A stretch of DNA of 64,000 nt from Callaeas wilsoni. Its lineage: Eukaryota > Chordata > Aves > Passeriformes > Callaeidae. The stretch spans positions 62,001 through 126,000 of the forward strand of contig VWPU01018628.1 in NCBI GenBank assembly GCA_013398955.1. The letters run 5' to 3'. Below the pieces are notes generated by a model. The model had not been told where the DNA came from, did not search any database, and saw nothing but the letters and a program-made list of their open reading frames with translations. The translations under genes and the position numbers were made by a program. How positions within the stretch are numbered: position 1 is the stretch's first letter; each line of letters opens with the position of its first letter. Shown here in pieces: positions 41,298 to 53,137 of the stretch.

Positions 41298-41406
41298 CTC
41301 TCCGGCCGGCAGCCGCCGTCGGTCCCGAGGGGAGCCGCCGCCTGCTCCGCGCCGCGATCCCCTCCGGCTCCGCTCCCGGCCCCGACGCCGGCCCCGCTGC
41401 CGCTAC
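41298..41406 (-). other. ABCA1: Candidate noncoding exon 1 of ABCA1
   Basis: Transcription from the minus-strand TATA box (41438-41431) would start near 41406. The first reasonable donor downstream is GAGAG|GTGGGC, with GT at 41297-41296, giving an exon of about 109 nt with no conserved coding content. Human ABCA1 exon 1 is likewise noncoding, with a TATA box about 30 bp upstream of its start. The donor is only moderate, the start site is estimated from the TATA position, and the second CpG island near 63 kb is a competing location. Confidence 0.35.
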
Positions 41407-41430
41407 CGGGCGCCCCCGCCCCGCAGTGCC

Positions 41431-41438
41431 TCTTATAG
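41431..41438 (-). promoter_or_regulatory. TATA-like box
   Basis: CTATAAGA on the minus strand, flanked by CGCCGCC upstream and GGCACTGCGGGG downstream. The human ABCA1 promoter has CTATAAAAGG in the comparable place. Confidence 0.5.
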
Positions 41439-41655
41439 GGCGGCGCGGAGCTGCCCCCGGCGGGCCAGCCCGCCCCTTCCAGGGCCGGGGCCGCCCAGCA
41501 CACTGCTTTTCCCCTCCCTCCGGGGTCTTCTCGCCGTCGCCCTTTCCCCTTGCGCTTTCCTTTCTTCTTTTTCTGCTCGCTTGTCCTCCGCGCCCCCTTT
41601 TTTTATTTTCCCTCGGCAGCTGCTGCCGTTTGGGGGGGTGGGGGAGGGTGCGGCT

Positions 41656-41663
41656 ATTTGCAT
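41656..41663. promoter_or_regulatory. Octamer motif (ATTTGCAT)
   Basis: A perfect consensus POU-domain octamer, about 220 bp upstream of the minus-strand TATA box and inside the CpG island. A sequence match only. Confidence 0.4.
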
Positions 41664-41903
41664 GTGGGCGTGCACAGTGCAGCCAAAAACAAACTGCGGG
41701 GATGAGTATGTTCGCCGAGGTCGCACACGGCGGGACAGCGCTCCGTGGGCTACGCGCACTCGCTGCTTTTTGTGAAACTCCGCGCTCCCAGGTGCGTCGA
41801 GAAGCATCCCAGTCCCTCGCGTTGCCCCCAGCGCCGCCCGCCCGGGCTTCTCTTCCCGAGGACTGCGGGAAGAAAGAGCAGAAACCCGGGCACGGAGTTA
41901 CCT

Positions 41904-41914
41904 GCGAGGTGAGT
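41904..41914 (+). other. Strong plus-strand splice donor at the edge of the CpG island
   Basis: GCGAG|GTGAGTG with the exon ending at 41908 is a near-ideal donor for a transcript leaving the island to the right, away from ABCA1. Seven bases away, the minus strand has CGCAG|GTAACT with its exon ending at 41902. No plus-strand coding frame continues from here, so a divergent noncoding transcript is the simplest reading. Confidence 0.3.
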
Positions 41915-41939
41915 GTGCTGCAGCCGCCCATGTCTCCAG

Positions 41940-44900
41940 GTCTGCACCGCTCCCCGCATCTCCTGAGCTGAGCCGGTACAAACTGGGCACAGACCCGTCC
42001 TCAGCTGTACAGCTGCAGAGGTACTGAGTGTACCAAGAGTGTTGGCCTGAAAGGAATCAATCAATAATAAACAGCTTCAACAGGACCAGACGTCCTGTAC
42101 TCCATGTCACTTATGGCAATAAAAAGGCAAGGAACTGTGAAATGTAACGATTGGATAGATAGGCACAAATAAGGATGAATTCAGTTGTGTCAGTTTGTGG
42201 AGAAATTTATAACTGTTCACAAACTTTATAAAAACAAATCTCAATTTATTTTTAACAGTTCGCAGTGAGCAAGCTGACTTGCTCCAAATAAAAAATCCAT
42301 GAATGATAGTGTGTTTTATCTACCAGAGAAATTACCTGGTCCTAGCAACTATTTTCTGATGGCTGAAGGAGTCCTCTGAAATGAGGTCCTCCCTTAGAAA
42401 CCACCCATCATGCAAACTCTTCCAAATTTTTTTTGCTTGTTACATGTCAGGAGCCCCGTAAAATCACGCAGGACAATTTGTGAAAGTATAGCAGTGCATT
42501 TTCAAGGCATAAAATGCTCTGTGAATGAAAACAAGTAATGCACAAAAGGCAGGCAACTCTAAATTATGGTTCCCTCTACAGGCATAATGCACTGCCATTT
42601 CTCTTCTGCAGTGAAGTGGTTGATGTTATCATTCATGCTGTTAATGCTTTGCCTTATTGTGAGCAATCTGGATGATACACGGTTACTGAGGGAATCGTAT
42701 CTTCGAGTTTCCTGGCTTTTATTTCCATGCTCAGACTACCACCATGGTATTTTTTTCAAGTGGCACAGAAATACAAACACCTGAAAGCAAATTCCAGAGA
42801 GCTCAGGCAGATCGTGATCTGACATAATGCACTGGAGTTTCACAGATAACAGTGAATATTCAAATTAATAATGCTACACTTAATAAAAGATGACACATTC
42901 ATTTTCACAGTAACCCTAGCTCCTTCCCTTAGTACCTGTGTGTCAACATCTCACAAAACAGGCTGAGGGCTGGCCAAAATAAAAAAGTTCCTGATTCTGA
43001 CCATGGGTTCCCCAGTGTAATTGCTACATAGTGTCACTGACTTCAACAGATTCATTCTGTCTGTACCTTCATCTGGTGGTAAAACTGAAATAAAAACAAG
43101 GTCTTTATCTAATGTATAAATGCAGCTGTGTGTTTTTCACCATATGCTAGAGCTTTGCATTTTACACATTTCCAAACATTGCTGGATTGTAATTTTAAAT
43201 TCTAAAACAAAGAATTTCTGCATGGTCAGTCAGAACACAGGAAGAAAGAGCACATTTAGTTTACAGTCAACAAAGTGTTATGCCTCATCCCACATAAGAA
43301 GGAGTTTGAAAAAGAAGTTATATTGGATGGAATTTTTAAAATAATTAGTGATTTAACTTCAGCGGAAACAGAGCTATGTCAATACTGAAGCGCTGACAAT
43401 TGCTCTGCTACTGATGTCTATTTAAACTTAGGTTCCTCTAAGGAAAGTGTGAGTTTTTGCAGCATCATCAGAACACTGGATTTTTTTAAATTCTGGGAAT
43501 TGGTGCCAACTGTTAAAACATTTGAACAACATTTTCCAATAAGACAGCTAACATACAGCTGTTCGTGAGAAGTGAATGGAACATTTGATTTAGTTTGTTC
43601 TGTTAAAATACCTGTAGAATAGTGAGAAATCTTTGTGCACCACTGGATATCATTTATCCAGTTTTTCTTCTCCTTGTGGCATGGCAGTGATGTGAGGTCA
43701 CCGAGGGACACGCGTAGGCAAATGGTACAAGAAGGACCACAGGGGAAGGGGGCACAGTTAGATCCAATGAGTAGGCTGTACGAACACAAAGTCAATAGCC
43801 ACACTGCAAATAGTTTCTAAGAATAACTATTCTTATGTTTGGGTAGCTTGAGATTTCAGGGCAGATGAGCACATGCGACTCCTGTGGATTTCTTGAAGAC
43901 ATTTGTACCTCCCAACTCTTTCATGCACAGCAAATATTCTGGCTTCTGTGTCCTGTGGAAGGTATAGGTCTTTGCAGATAAAGCAGTCTCACATGGGACT
44001 TCATGCTTTATTTAATTTATTGACAGCTAACACAAATTTTCAACTACTGGTTCAGAAACAGAGAGGAAAAAGGCAGACATAAACAAACACTTAGGGAAAG
44101 ACCTTTCTCCTTCCTTCCCAAGTTCAAGTTAAGCACCTCTCCTACCCCTTTCTGGTCTCAACATCCCTTGCTTTCAGTAGATGTTACAATCAGTCCCTGT
44201 GCCCCAATTCTTTCTGTGAGGCACTGGGCAATGTGGACAGCTGGGGTCAGTGTGTAATGGTTCTTTCTACTGTTCCTTGCTTCTAACTCATTTTCCCCCA
44301 CTGCTTCTTGCCGTACTATTCCACTGTTTCACACTGAGTCCTACACGTGCCACAGTTCCCTGCAGAGTGTCCCTTCTTTGGCATGGAGTGGCTCCTTCCA
44401 AGACTGTGTCTCTTCCTTCGACGTGTCTCCTCCACTTCCTCCATCTCATAGATATCCTCACGTTTTCTCCAGTGTCTCCTGTCCTAGGGGCTGCTCTTTT
44501 TTAAAATACGTTTGAGCAGAAGTGCCATGTGCTGCTTTCACCTAGCTGAGGCATGCAGTAGGTTGTTTTCATCCCTTTCAAACTGGCTGACAGCAGCTGT
44601 AAGTGGCACAGAGGAGTTCATGGCCTCTTCCCTTGCAGCTTCCAGTACTAAAGGCCTGCCAGTTATGCCCAATATGCAGTTCACATGACATGAACTTTTA
44701 GAGAAGACCTGATCTTTTGTCTTTTTCCAAAAGATAGTCTTCCCCTTCAACCCATTCCCTCATTACATTGGCCTTGAACAAGCAGCCCACAGTAGGGTCC
44801 AAGGCTGGGTGGAAGGGAGGGCTGCAGACCTGCAAAGGGACTGTTAGCTGCAGCAGTTATTGAGAGGTCAGAGGACTTGTAAATTACTGTTAATGGAAAA

Positions 44901-47814
44901 GACATTATGCAGTGGAATGAAGGGGTGGAACTGAAAATAGGAAAACACGCTGTGTTCTCACAGGCGGAAGTGAGGAGGAAGTTGTTTCTTTGTACTTGTA
45001 ACTTCTACAAGGCAAAACACATCATTGTTAACGCTGCAAGACTGATGTTTCCTAATGTCAGGATACTACAGAAGACTGTGGGCTTAGACAAGCATGCCAA
45101 GAAATGTCTTGGTATAAAGCAAAGACTTCTGTGACAGGTTTTGGCAATAAAGTTTAATACACAGTTTAATACACCTTTAGCTGTTAGGTCTTAAGATATT
45201 TCATCTGGAAATGCAAGCTATTTTTAGCTCAAGATTATCTAGTTTGGACTAAATTCAAGAAGCAGGAAAGACAGCGATCAGCAATACTCGCATTTTAAAA
45301 AATTACCTTTCAAAGAACTTTGATCACCTCTTTTTTTTACTTGGCATTCTTGTTGCAGAAACATAGCTTCAAGATTCCTCACTCTTATCTTGGGACACAC
45401 ACTGAAGATTATGCTGTATTTCAAGCATCTGTTCTGTATTAGTTTACTTTCCCTTGATTTGAAATATCTGAGTCAGAGGACGGTGACAGCTTTTGTAAGG
45501 TCTTCTTGGAAAGAGCTTCCTAACTTTTAGAATAAAGTAATTGCATTGTTATTACTTCACAGCAACCTAGGCTCTCACTGAACATCCTAGCTTTGATTTA
45601 TATTACCTAGCGTGGGAGTGTTAGTCACTCCAGCCTGGTTTACAGCCCAATGAGTCCAAGTGACTACCACATGCTGTTTACTGCAACCTTCAACACACAC
45701 TTTTCTTCCCGTCCTATTTACAGAAGAAAGTAGGTAAGAGAGTTGCTGTTTAGTTATTGCACCTGCAAAGAAACAGAAGGTTTAAATACATCTTCCACTA
45801 TGCCTTGCAGTAGGGGAAGCTTTGAAGTGCTTATCTGTGCCATGCAAAGAAGTGAATCTGGGAAGTTGCTGCCTTCCAATCAAAGAATATTGCAGGCCTG
45901 TCCCAGTGCCTGACGGGGACACAAGACCTTCTGCTCATCCTCTCCATCTCTCAAGATAAACACAGGTTTCAAACTGGCAGCAGTCATTAATAAGATGGTT
46001 CTAAGTCCTTTAAATAAAATATAAATATACTGTAGCTCAGATACAAGCAAGCCACGGTTTAAGCAGTTATGAGAAACACTTCTTGATGTTATCTTGTATT
46101 TAAGAAGGGTGATTTAAAAGCCATTTCTCATGTGGGTTAGTTGCCAGATGACTGATGTTTTGAGAGACCATCGTCACAAGCATTGCCTTGTAATTTGTCT
46201 CAAACATTTAACATTACTATGAGTAAAATTACATCTGCAGTTAGCTATATAAACTAGGGTGCTGTGAAGCTCAGTGTTAAGAAAATAACTGCTTTTTAGA
46301 TGTAAAATATACTTTCAGCCAAATACTTAGGTGGTAAAAATTCTTTGACTTTGACAGAAATAAACTGATTTCCCCAACTGTGGACCTAACCTATAGTTTG
46401 AGGAGTAAGAAAAATATGTAGACTTGCCAATTAAAATACTAGAAGTTTATATAAGGTAGCAATTTTAATTTGATAAGAAGTTTTTTGCCTTCCTCAGATT
46501 CTCCAGATGTATACTTGTTAATGGCATGCAGCATGAAAGTATTTTTAACATTTCACCCTTCCTCTATACAATTGTCTGTCTGCTAAAAATTAACCCAAAA
46601 TAGGACTCCTATGGAAATATTTCATTGTGCATTACATAGGCATTGCCAGACAGGGATACAGGGATAGGCTGGGCTGCGTGAGCCAGGGTTTCTGTGCCAG
46701 CCATGGCACAGGATGGATAGCTAAGCACAATGTTAAAGTTCAATGTGAAATGCTTCCAAAATTCTGCACTTCATCTCCCATTATAAATTTATATGCTAAT
46801 AACATCCCCAGTGCAGGGAACAAGGAAGCAAAAATTCATCACAAAACAGAAATGACGCCTAGTAGACATAGAACCTGATCAAATGCAAAGAAAGCCAAAT
46901 GAAAGGATGCAATATGTTTTCATCTAACCTCAGTTTAGGCACTGATGGATGAATCTTCATGGATCTACCAGGATATAAACTTCACCAAATTAAGCCCCTG
47001 AGATGTAAGTTAAAATGGTCAGTTACCCTAACTTCCTTGAGGTTAGCCAAATGTTATTCAACATCAGCTGCATTACTTTGGTTTCTTAAACTTTACAAAA
47101 AAAAAAATCAAAAATTACCTGTTTGAGATTATGTATCAGTTGTTATGAAACTCAGTGCAACTTTTTTCTGAATAAAGACTCCTACACTGAGTTTGTTACT
47201 ACAAAAGTTTCAGCCTTTTATATAAACAGCATACATTTGAGTAGCCCAATTGAGTCAGTGGAGGTATGCACCTGGGATTTTGACTGCATGTGCTGACTGT
47301 AGATTTAAATGGAGATAAAGTCAGTCTCTGATTAACAAAACTTCTCTCACCCACACCTTTCGAGCTGCAGACAACAACATTCAGTGCAAATCTTAGTGGC
47401 AAGGGGATATGTTTTAGGAAGTGATGTTTTTCCTTCACTAGATAATGACATTCCAGAAGGGAAGAAAATACACCATCACGTGTTCAAAACCAGCCTATGA
47501 ACCAGAAGGACAGACAGGACGGAACTAGTCCATAAGTGTACTTCTTGCTTCAGCGCCAGCATGTCCAGAGGCCATGGAGGAAAGCGTGCTGTCCCTCACC
47601 TCTGGTCTTAAAAGTTACACTCAGAGCAAGCCACCCTCAGGCCCTGGAAAGGCTTTATTTACCTAGCCTCACTGCAATACGCAGGTCAGTGAGCTTCATG
47701 GCCTCCACACAACCAAAGCTCTGTTTTTAGGTTCTCCAGCAGCTTCCCCAGCTCACACTGTATCCCTTGTAGGGTTGGAAGAGTGCCTCAGACCTTCTGA
47801 CAGCATCTCACTTA
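41940..47814. other. AT-rich noncoding stretch
   Basis: Upstream of the 41-kb island. No coding exon or interspersed repeat was recognised. A perfect 12-bp tandem duplication lies at 45151-45174. Open frames here are all short and unrelated to any protein I know. Confidence 0.6.
45151..45174. repeat. Perfect 12-bp tandem duplication
   Basis: AGTTTAATACAC occurs twice without a spacer. Confidence 0.9.
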
Positions 47815-48055
47815 GTTGCAGAATGGGTCGGGTTGGAAGGCCCTGCTGGATGTCATCTAATCCAACCTCCCTTGCCCCAGCACGGTCCCCTCAAGCATGT
47901 CATTCAGAAATGTCTCCAGATGACTTCTGAATACCTCCACAAAAGGACTCTGCATCCTCCCTGTGCAACCTGTGCCCGTTTAAAAGAAGGGAGGATACAG
48001 GCCTCTTGTCTAACATAAACTACAGTGCCCTCAAAGAAGGAGTCATCCTTTTTTG
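47815..48055 (-). mobile_element. CR1 LINE, 3' end fragment (antisense)
   Basis: Read on the plus strand it shows the reverse complement of a CR1 terminus: AGAATGGGTCGGGTTGGAAGG, CATCTAATCCAACCTCC, CATTCAGAAATGTCTCCAGATG, CTGAATACCTCCACAAAAGG, then a stretch resembling the usual CTCAAAG-AAAGAAGTT part. It is moderately diverged, with an unclear inner end. A further GGGTTGGAAGAG at 47771-47782 may belong to the same or another copy. Confidence 0.9.
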
Positions 48056-49172
48056 CTGTCGTCGAAACCATACCCTCCTCTTCTCCTATCTCCTGGCCTC
48101 TACTGAGGTCATGAGTACTCTGCATTACTGAGCTTTTCCATGTCCATGCTTACAGGCAAGGACTTGCTTTCCACTTCACACTTCCTTTTTGCATAGAAAG
48201 GACTGAGGTTTTGCTTCTGTTCTCTTTATACGCCTGGAGAAACAAGTTCAGAAAGTGAGCTTTAGGGGTGTTTCTTCAAACCTTGAGCTTCCTCAAACAT
48301 CAAGAAAAACATGTAATGAAGAATGAAGGATCTCTATTCAAGCCCAAAATTTTCCAGAGCTGCTTAGAACTGCCAGTCAACTTCCACACTTAGCGATCTT
48401 CAGTCTGCTCTGTAGAGCCTAACTTGTTTTCCTCTAACTTGATTGCTCACATTGGGGTTTGCTTGGCACTGTTGTCACACATAAAAAAATCAGGCAGCTT
48501 TTGAGTTCTGCCAGCTGTTACATTTTGCCCCATTGAAATATCTGCACTTTCTGAATATTTCCAGCACTTTTATCAAGGCAGTCAGTTTGGCCTCTACATT
48601 TTTTAGCTTCTTGCAGGCATCCGGTGCTGGATCTTGGGTGGAGACAGCTTGCTCTGGAGACACAGTCCTGTTCTTGGCTTCAGGAGGAGCCAGTTCCTGC
48701 TTCTGCTCATTTTGTCATTATATGAAGAACAGGTATCTCTCTCTGTATCTGTTAACTATTGTTCTAGTGTCTGCAGCAGAGGGACAAAGTTGAATTTAAC
48801 CTTCCCTGGTGCACCCTCACCCCTCCCATCCATTACTGTGGCATCCTGTGAGGTAGTTGGAGAGGCTAATGCTCTTGCTGCCTTTAACCAGCCCACAGTG
48901 TTGTTGCCAGAGTGTGCAGCCACTAGTCAAGATATCAACAAACTTCCAGGGGATTTGAAGGACTCAAAATCTATCATGCCTTTCCACAGAGGCTCCGGTG
49001 CCTAAGCTATCCTTTCCATTCTTGGCCAGTTTCCCTCTTTATACCATGACATGCCCAAGTGAAATATTGCCTTGTGATTGTCCAGCATCCACAGTCACTG
49101 ACTTCGGTATCCAGATCCTGCACCTCCTTCGGAAGAGGTTCCTTCTGTTTCTCTCCACCTCAGAAGACCTCC

Positions 49173-49220
49173 TTCTCACCTCTCACTTCTCTCTTGTTAC
49201 TTCTCACTTCTCACTTCTGT
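49173..49220. repeat. Pyrimidine-rich short tandem repeat
   Basis: Irregular repeats of CTTCTCA/CTCACTT, for example ACTTCTCACTTCTCACTTCT, on the plus strand. Confidence 0.75.
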
Positions 49221-51279
49221 TTCAGCATATTCCCACCTGCCCCTGTTTGGAGAAGGACAAAACAATCAACCTCTGTTTCTCTGTCCTCATGTTTTTACGC
49301 AGTCATTCTCTCCTCCTGCACATGCTCCTGGACATGCTAGACAGACCTTCCACAAAAAGTAATAATTCTGGGGCTTCTTATTTCACCCATTAGCTGTTTT
49401 CTCCATTTCTTAAGCATCAGAGTATTGTACAGGATTTAGCTATTTTTACTGACTCTACTACCTTAAAAGGCAAAAATTACTCCGGTCATTTTTTCCGCCA
49501 AGTCAGGATTCACTAGATCAGGGCTCTCCTAGGCAGCCATTAAAACATTTTCTTTTCCTTAAGAAAAGCAGTGTCTTCAGCATTGTCTCCATCGGAATTA
49601 CGGAGCAATGAGATACCTGTTTGTTTTTCTTGAAAGCTGTAAAAACTTATTCACTTTCTTCTTGCACATTCAGGGAAGAATTTTATTACAATTGCAGTAT
49701 TCTGTGATATCTGTCCAGGCGTTCCCTGAGCTGCTCATCAGTATTGACATTTATATTTTTCTAAAAGTGATTATGATCAGGGACAATTTTTTGACTAAGA
49801 TTTCCAGGACTTTTCTTTAGTGGTGGGTAATCTACTGAATCATTGTAGCCTGCCAGGAAGAAATCTGCAGTGAAAATGATTCCTAGCAATCAGTCCAAAA
49901 CTATTAGTTTTCAGAAGAGATCTATAAAGGAATTGAAGGCATGAGAAAACTGGGTATATAATGTTAAAAGGAGGGGATGCAGACCATACAGAAAGATGCA
50001 AGACAAGTTTTATTTGTGTGGTATCATTTAAAGCTCTCCCAAGATAAATCATGCATTCTAGGTTTTGGCATATTTTACTTCCTTTATTAAAATCAATTAA
50101 ATATTACCATGACAAATTTTTGGAATCCAGGTGCCAGTAAGAGTTTTAGCTCATAAGAAGCCATGATTAAGAAAACTATATATGAAACCTGTACAATCTC
50201 ATTTCTGTAAAAAGGTGTTTTTTCCATTAGTGCCCTTAATACTTTATGTGTCATATGTTGTCCTAATCTTAGAGAGATAGGAGTTAATATAGCTTTGTAT
50301 AGTTTTCAATATAACTTCAGTGTTCACACACATATTTAAGATGTCGTTGTGATCTCTTTTAGAAATGAATTAGTTGGACTTTGTCTCTCTAAACATACAC
50401 TCTTCTGATTAAATAGGTGTTACTTCAGTAGTTTAACTTCAGATAGAGAGTTTGTTCATAGAGTATCTTTCAGGTTGAACCAGGCCCGTCTGGTTATTAT
50501 TTATTTTCTTTTCCTGATTCCACTACCACTGCTTTGGTCAAAAAAGGACAAGAAACTACATGGATTCCTCTTAAAATACAGAAGGGTTCTCATTTGCAAT
50601 AAATGTTTATCCACAGACAACTTCTACAGAAGTTCAGACTCTTCTTCAGATTCAACCTGCTACTCGTTGGGTTAAACGTGTTTCTCTCAGGATACAAAGA
50701 TTCTGTGCAGTTCACCTGCATGTTCTGCAGTCCCTTTAGCACATAAAGGTAAAGCAGTTCGCTGACTCTGAAAAGTAAACTAAGGCTGGATTTTAAAGGC
50801 TGCAAAGTGATTTTAGTCCTCAATTAAGCACTTGTCCAATTTTTTGCCACTTCAAAAAATCCATTCAGAGTTATAGGTTCAGAATTTCACTCTTGATCTC
50901 CAAGAGTGATTTGGAAATGCTTGAGTTGGGACATTCGGGTTTAAATTCCCTATGTTGTTTTCAGTTCCAGTTAAAAATTTTATGAGCCTCTCACAGATGA
51001 GTACCTTTGAAGCTACCGACAATGACTAGAATTTCTTTGGCACACTCTAGAGCTGCAGCTCTGGAGCCACAATGTCTCACTTGCTCTTGTCTTCTACTTA
51101 CACACATTGTACACAATGATTAGGGTGCTATTCAAAGGTATATACGTGTTCCAGTATGCATTATAAATAACTCTCTGATAGCACAAAGCTTATGCAATAC
51201 TCCTCCCTGTGCAATTATAGTTTAGGCATATAAGCACGTAACACTGCATAGATAATACTGTGCCCTGAATAGATTCCCG

Positions 51280-51310
51280 TATATAAGATCATATATGATG
51301 ATCTTATATA
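51280..51310. repeat. Perfect inverted repeat, 13-bp arms and 5-base loop
   Basis: TATATAAGATCAT (51280-51292) is followed by ATATG and then by its exact reverse complement ATGATCTTATATA (51298-51310). Confidence 0.95.
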
Positions 51311-53010
51311 CAATGTGAGTTGTAGGGTATTAGAGCTGGGAAATCTCAGGCTGCATGGATAGAACAAAGGTTGTAGAAATAACTGGGGACAGGTTTTGCT
51401 GTCCCCCAAACTAGCCTCTAAAAATGGAAGATGGGTTTTCCAGCAAAGCAAGAATGAAAAAAATGAAGAATGAAAATCTGCTGTCTACAGAATAAAAAAA
51501 AATTCTTACCCGAAACTCAGGTGTAAAAAGACTCCATCTTCTCCACCTTCTTTGTTCTTTCCTTCCACTGCCCTTGCTGCCATGGTTTCAATGGCGTTTA
51601 AAACAAACAAATAAGAAAATCTAGGAAGAGCTAGAAAGAACATGAGACAGCAAATGGGAAACACATTAAGAAGCACAAACTCTTCATTTTTGTATCAACC
51701 ATAGATCAGAGCTTTCAGAGAATAATTACCAATTTTTTTATCAGTTCTGTCTAATTAGCTTGTTCTTGATTAGCTTGTTGCATGTGAACACATAGAAACA
51801 GCAGTGATTGGTGGATGCAGTGTGACCCTGCCTACATAAGAAAATACTCCTTCCAGAGGGAAAAAAAAAAAAGATAAATTCTTTTTTTTCAAGGGTTTCT
51901 TTGGGTCATTTATGAAGGAAAACTGAGCATCCTCTGTGCATTGAGCAGCTTAGCTACCTTTGCCCCAGTGCAGGTGTGTTCCTGCAGGCTACAGCTGGAT
52001 TATAGCCCTTCTTGTAGACTGCCACTCAGCGAAATGGACTGAAACCTCCCACAGAACAACAGTAAGAAGCAGGAGTCCATCTTGATTTACACTATTACCT
52101 TTATTTTGTTGTATCTTTAATTCCCTAGCTGTGTCAACCCATGGCAATTTTTCACCCTGTACTCTGAGGAAATTTGGCTAACTATGCTATTAGGAAAAGT
52201 TTATGTTTAGTTGATCCTACTTTGGAAAAACACGGTGGAAAAAATTACTTCTTAAGGGATCTTACCACTCTGTCTTTCTATGTTACTATCCCTGCAAAGG
52301 CACAGGGCATAAATATAAAGTACACGTGCACACTGCTATATCACAAATCACACTCAGCTGCACACGCTGCCACAAGGGAGCTGGAGGAGGTGTCAAACCA
52401 ACTATGGCACCATGGCTGGATGCCTTGTTCTCACAGGAAAATACACAGTTTAAAAAATCCTGCTATGCTGTGACTGCTTGGAGGGGGACCAGCAGTCGGG
52501 AGTTTTGTGTCACCTCTTCCTTTTGCACAGTATCTACAACCTTGGGAATGTCAGAGTAAATCTACTGCAGTACTGTCACTGCTATCAAAGCTTTATGCAA
52601 GCCACTGTGTTTCAGGTTAAAATTTTCCAGCAGTGCAGGAGTTACTGGCTCCTTCACCAACTAGAACTAATTCTGGAGACTTGAATGATCCAGTGCTTTA
52701 AAAAGATGCCCTCCCTGTTTTGATAGTTGACCTGCTATGCACAAAAAACCAGTTTGATGTATGGAATTAATCTGTTTGCTATTAGCAAGTAGTAGAAGTT
52801 AAACATACCTCTTTGTCACTTCAATTCCACATTTCTTGGCCACTTACAATTCCAGAGAACATCCTCACTGACCAATTTTCTGGCATGTGTCTTAAGATTT
52901 GAGAACAGGTAGTCTTGGATGCCTAAATTGTTTACTGAGGAAAATTGATGAAGAAAAAGTAAGGCTGCTTTTATGAAAAACAGCAACTGACCCTAAGATT
53001 TGTTCTGTTT

Positions 53011-53137
53011 TCTAGAGCATGCTGCCAACAACAAAAAGATTTGTGGGTCCAATCCCCATATGGGCTATTTACTTAGAAGAGTTGGACTTGGTGATCCTTA
53101 TCGGTCCCTTCCCTTCCAACTCAGAATCTTCTGTGAA
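53011..53137 (+). mobile_element. TguSINE1-like SINE, 5'-truncated and diverged
   Basis: A second copy of the family seen at 21.7 kb. The 5' part of the tRNA head is missing or decayed (TTCTAGAGCATGCTGCCAACAA), while the T arm is better preserved (GTGGGTCCAATCCCCATATGG). The tail reads TTACTTAGAAGAGTTGGACT, then TGGTGATCCTTATCGGTCCC and TCCAACTCAGAATCTTCTGTG. The tail matches the 21.7-kb copy segment by segment. Confidence 0.85.

Larger units (their letters stand above)
41190..41930. promoter_or_regulatory. CpG island, likely ABCA1 promoter region
   Basis: A sharp jump from AT-rich to CpG-dense sequence, about 740 bp. On the minus strand it contains a TATA-like CTATAAGA (41438-41431), Sp1-type GC boxes on both sides (GGGGCGGGG near 41415-41424, GGGGCGGGC near 41469-41477) and, about 220 bp upstream of the TATA, the octamer ATGCAAAT (41663-41656). 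It lies about 15 kb upstream of ABCA1 exon 2 on the correct strand. The plus strand also has a strong splice donor at the far edge, so the island may be bidirectional. No DR4 element like the mammalian ABCA1 LXRE was found in this island. Confidence 0.75.
48056..53010. other. Noncoding stretch between CR1 and SINE copies
   Basis: AT-rich with pyrimidine-rich patches. It holds a CTTCTCA-type pyrimidine repeat near 49173-49220 and a perfect hairpin at 51280-51310. No coding exon was recognised; a 131-codon frame at 48998-49393 overlaps the pyrimidine repeat and looks like chance. Confidence 0.55.

Noticed and set aside
41044..41971. Long open frames (243-257 codons) on both strands across the 41-kb CpG island
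   Set aside because: They overlap on opposite strands and in different frames, are dominated by Pro/Arg/Ala/Gly and match no protein I recognise. This is typical of stop-poor GC-rich promoter DNA.
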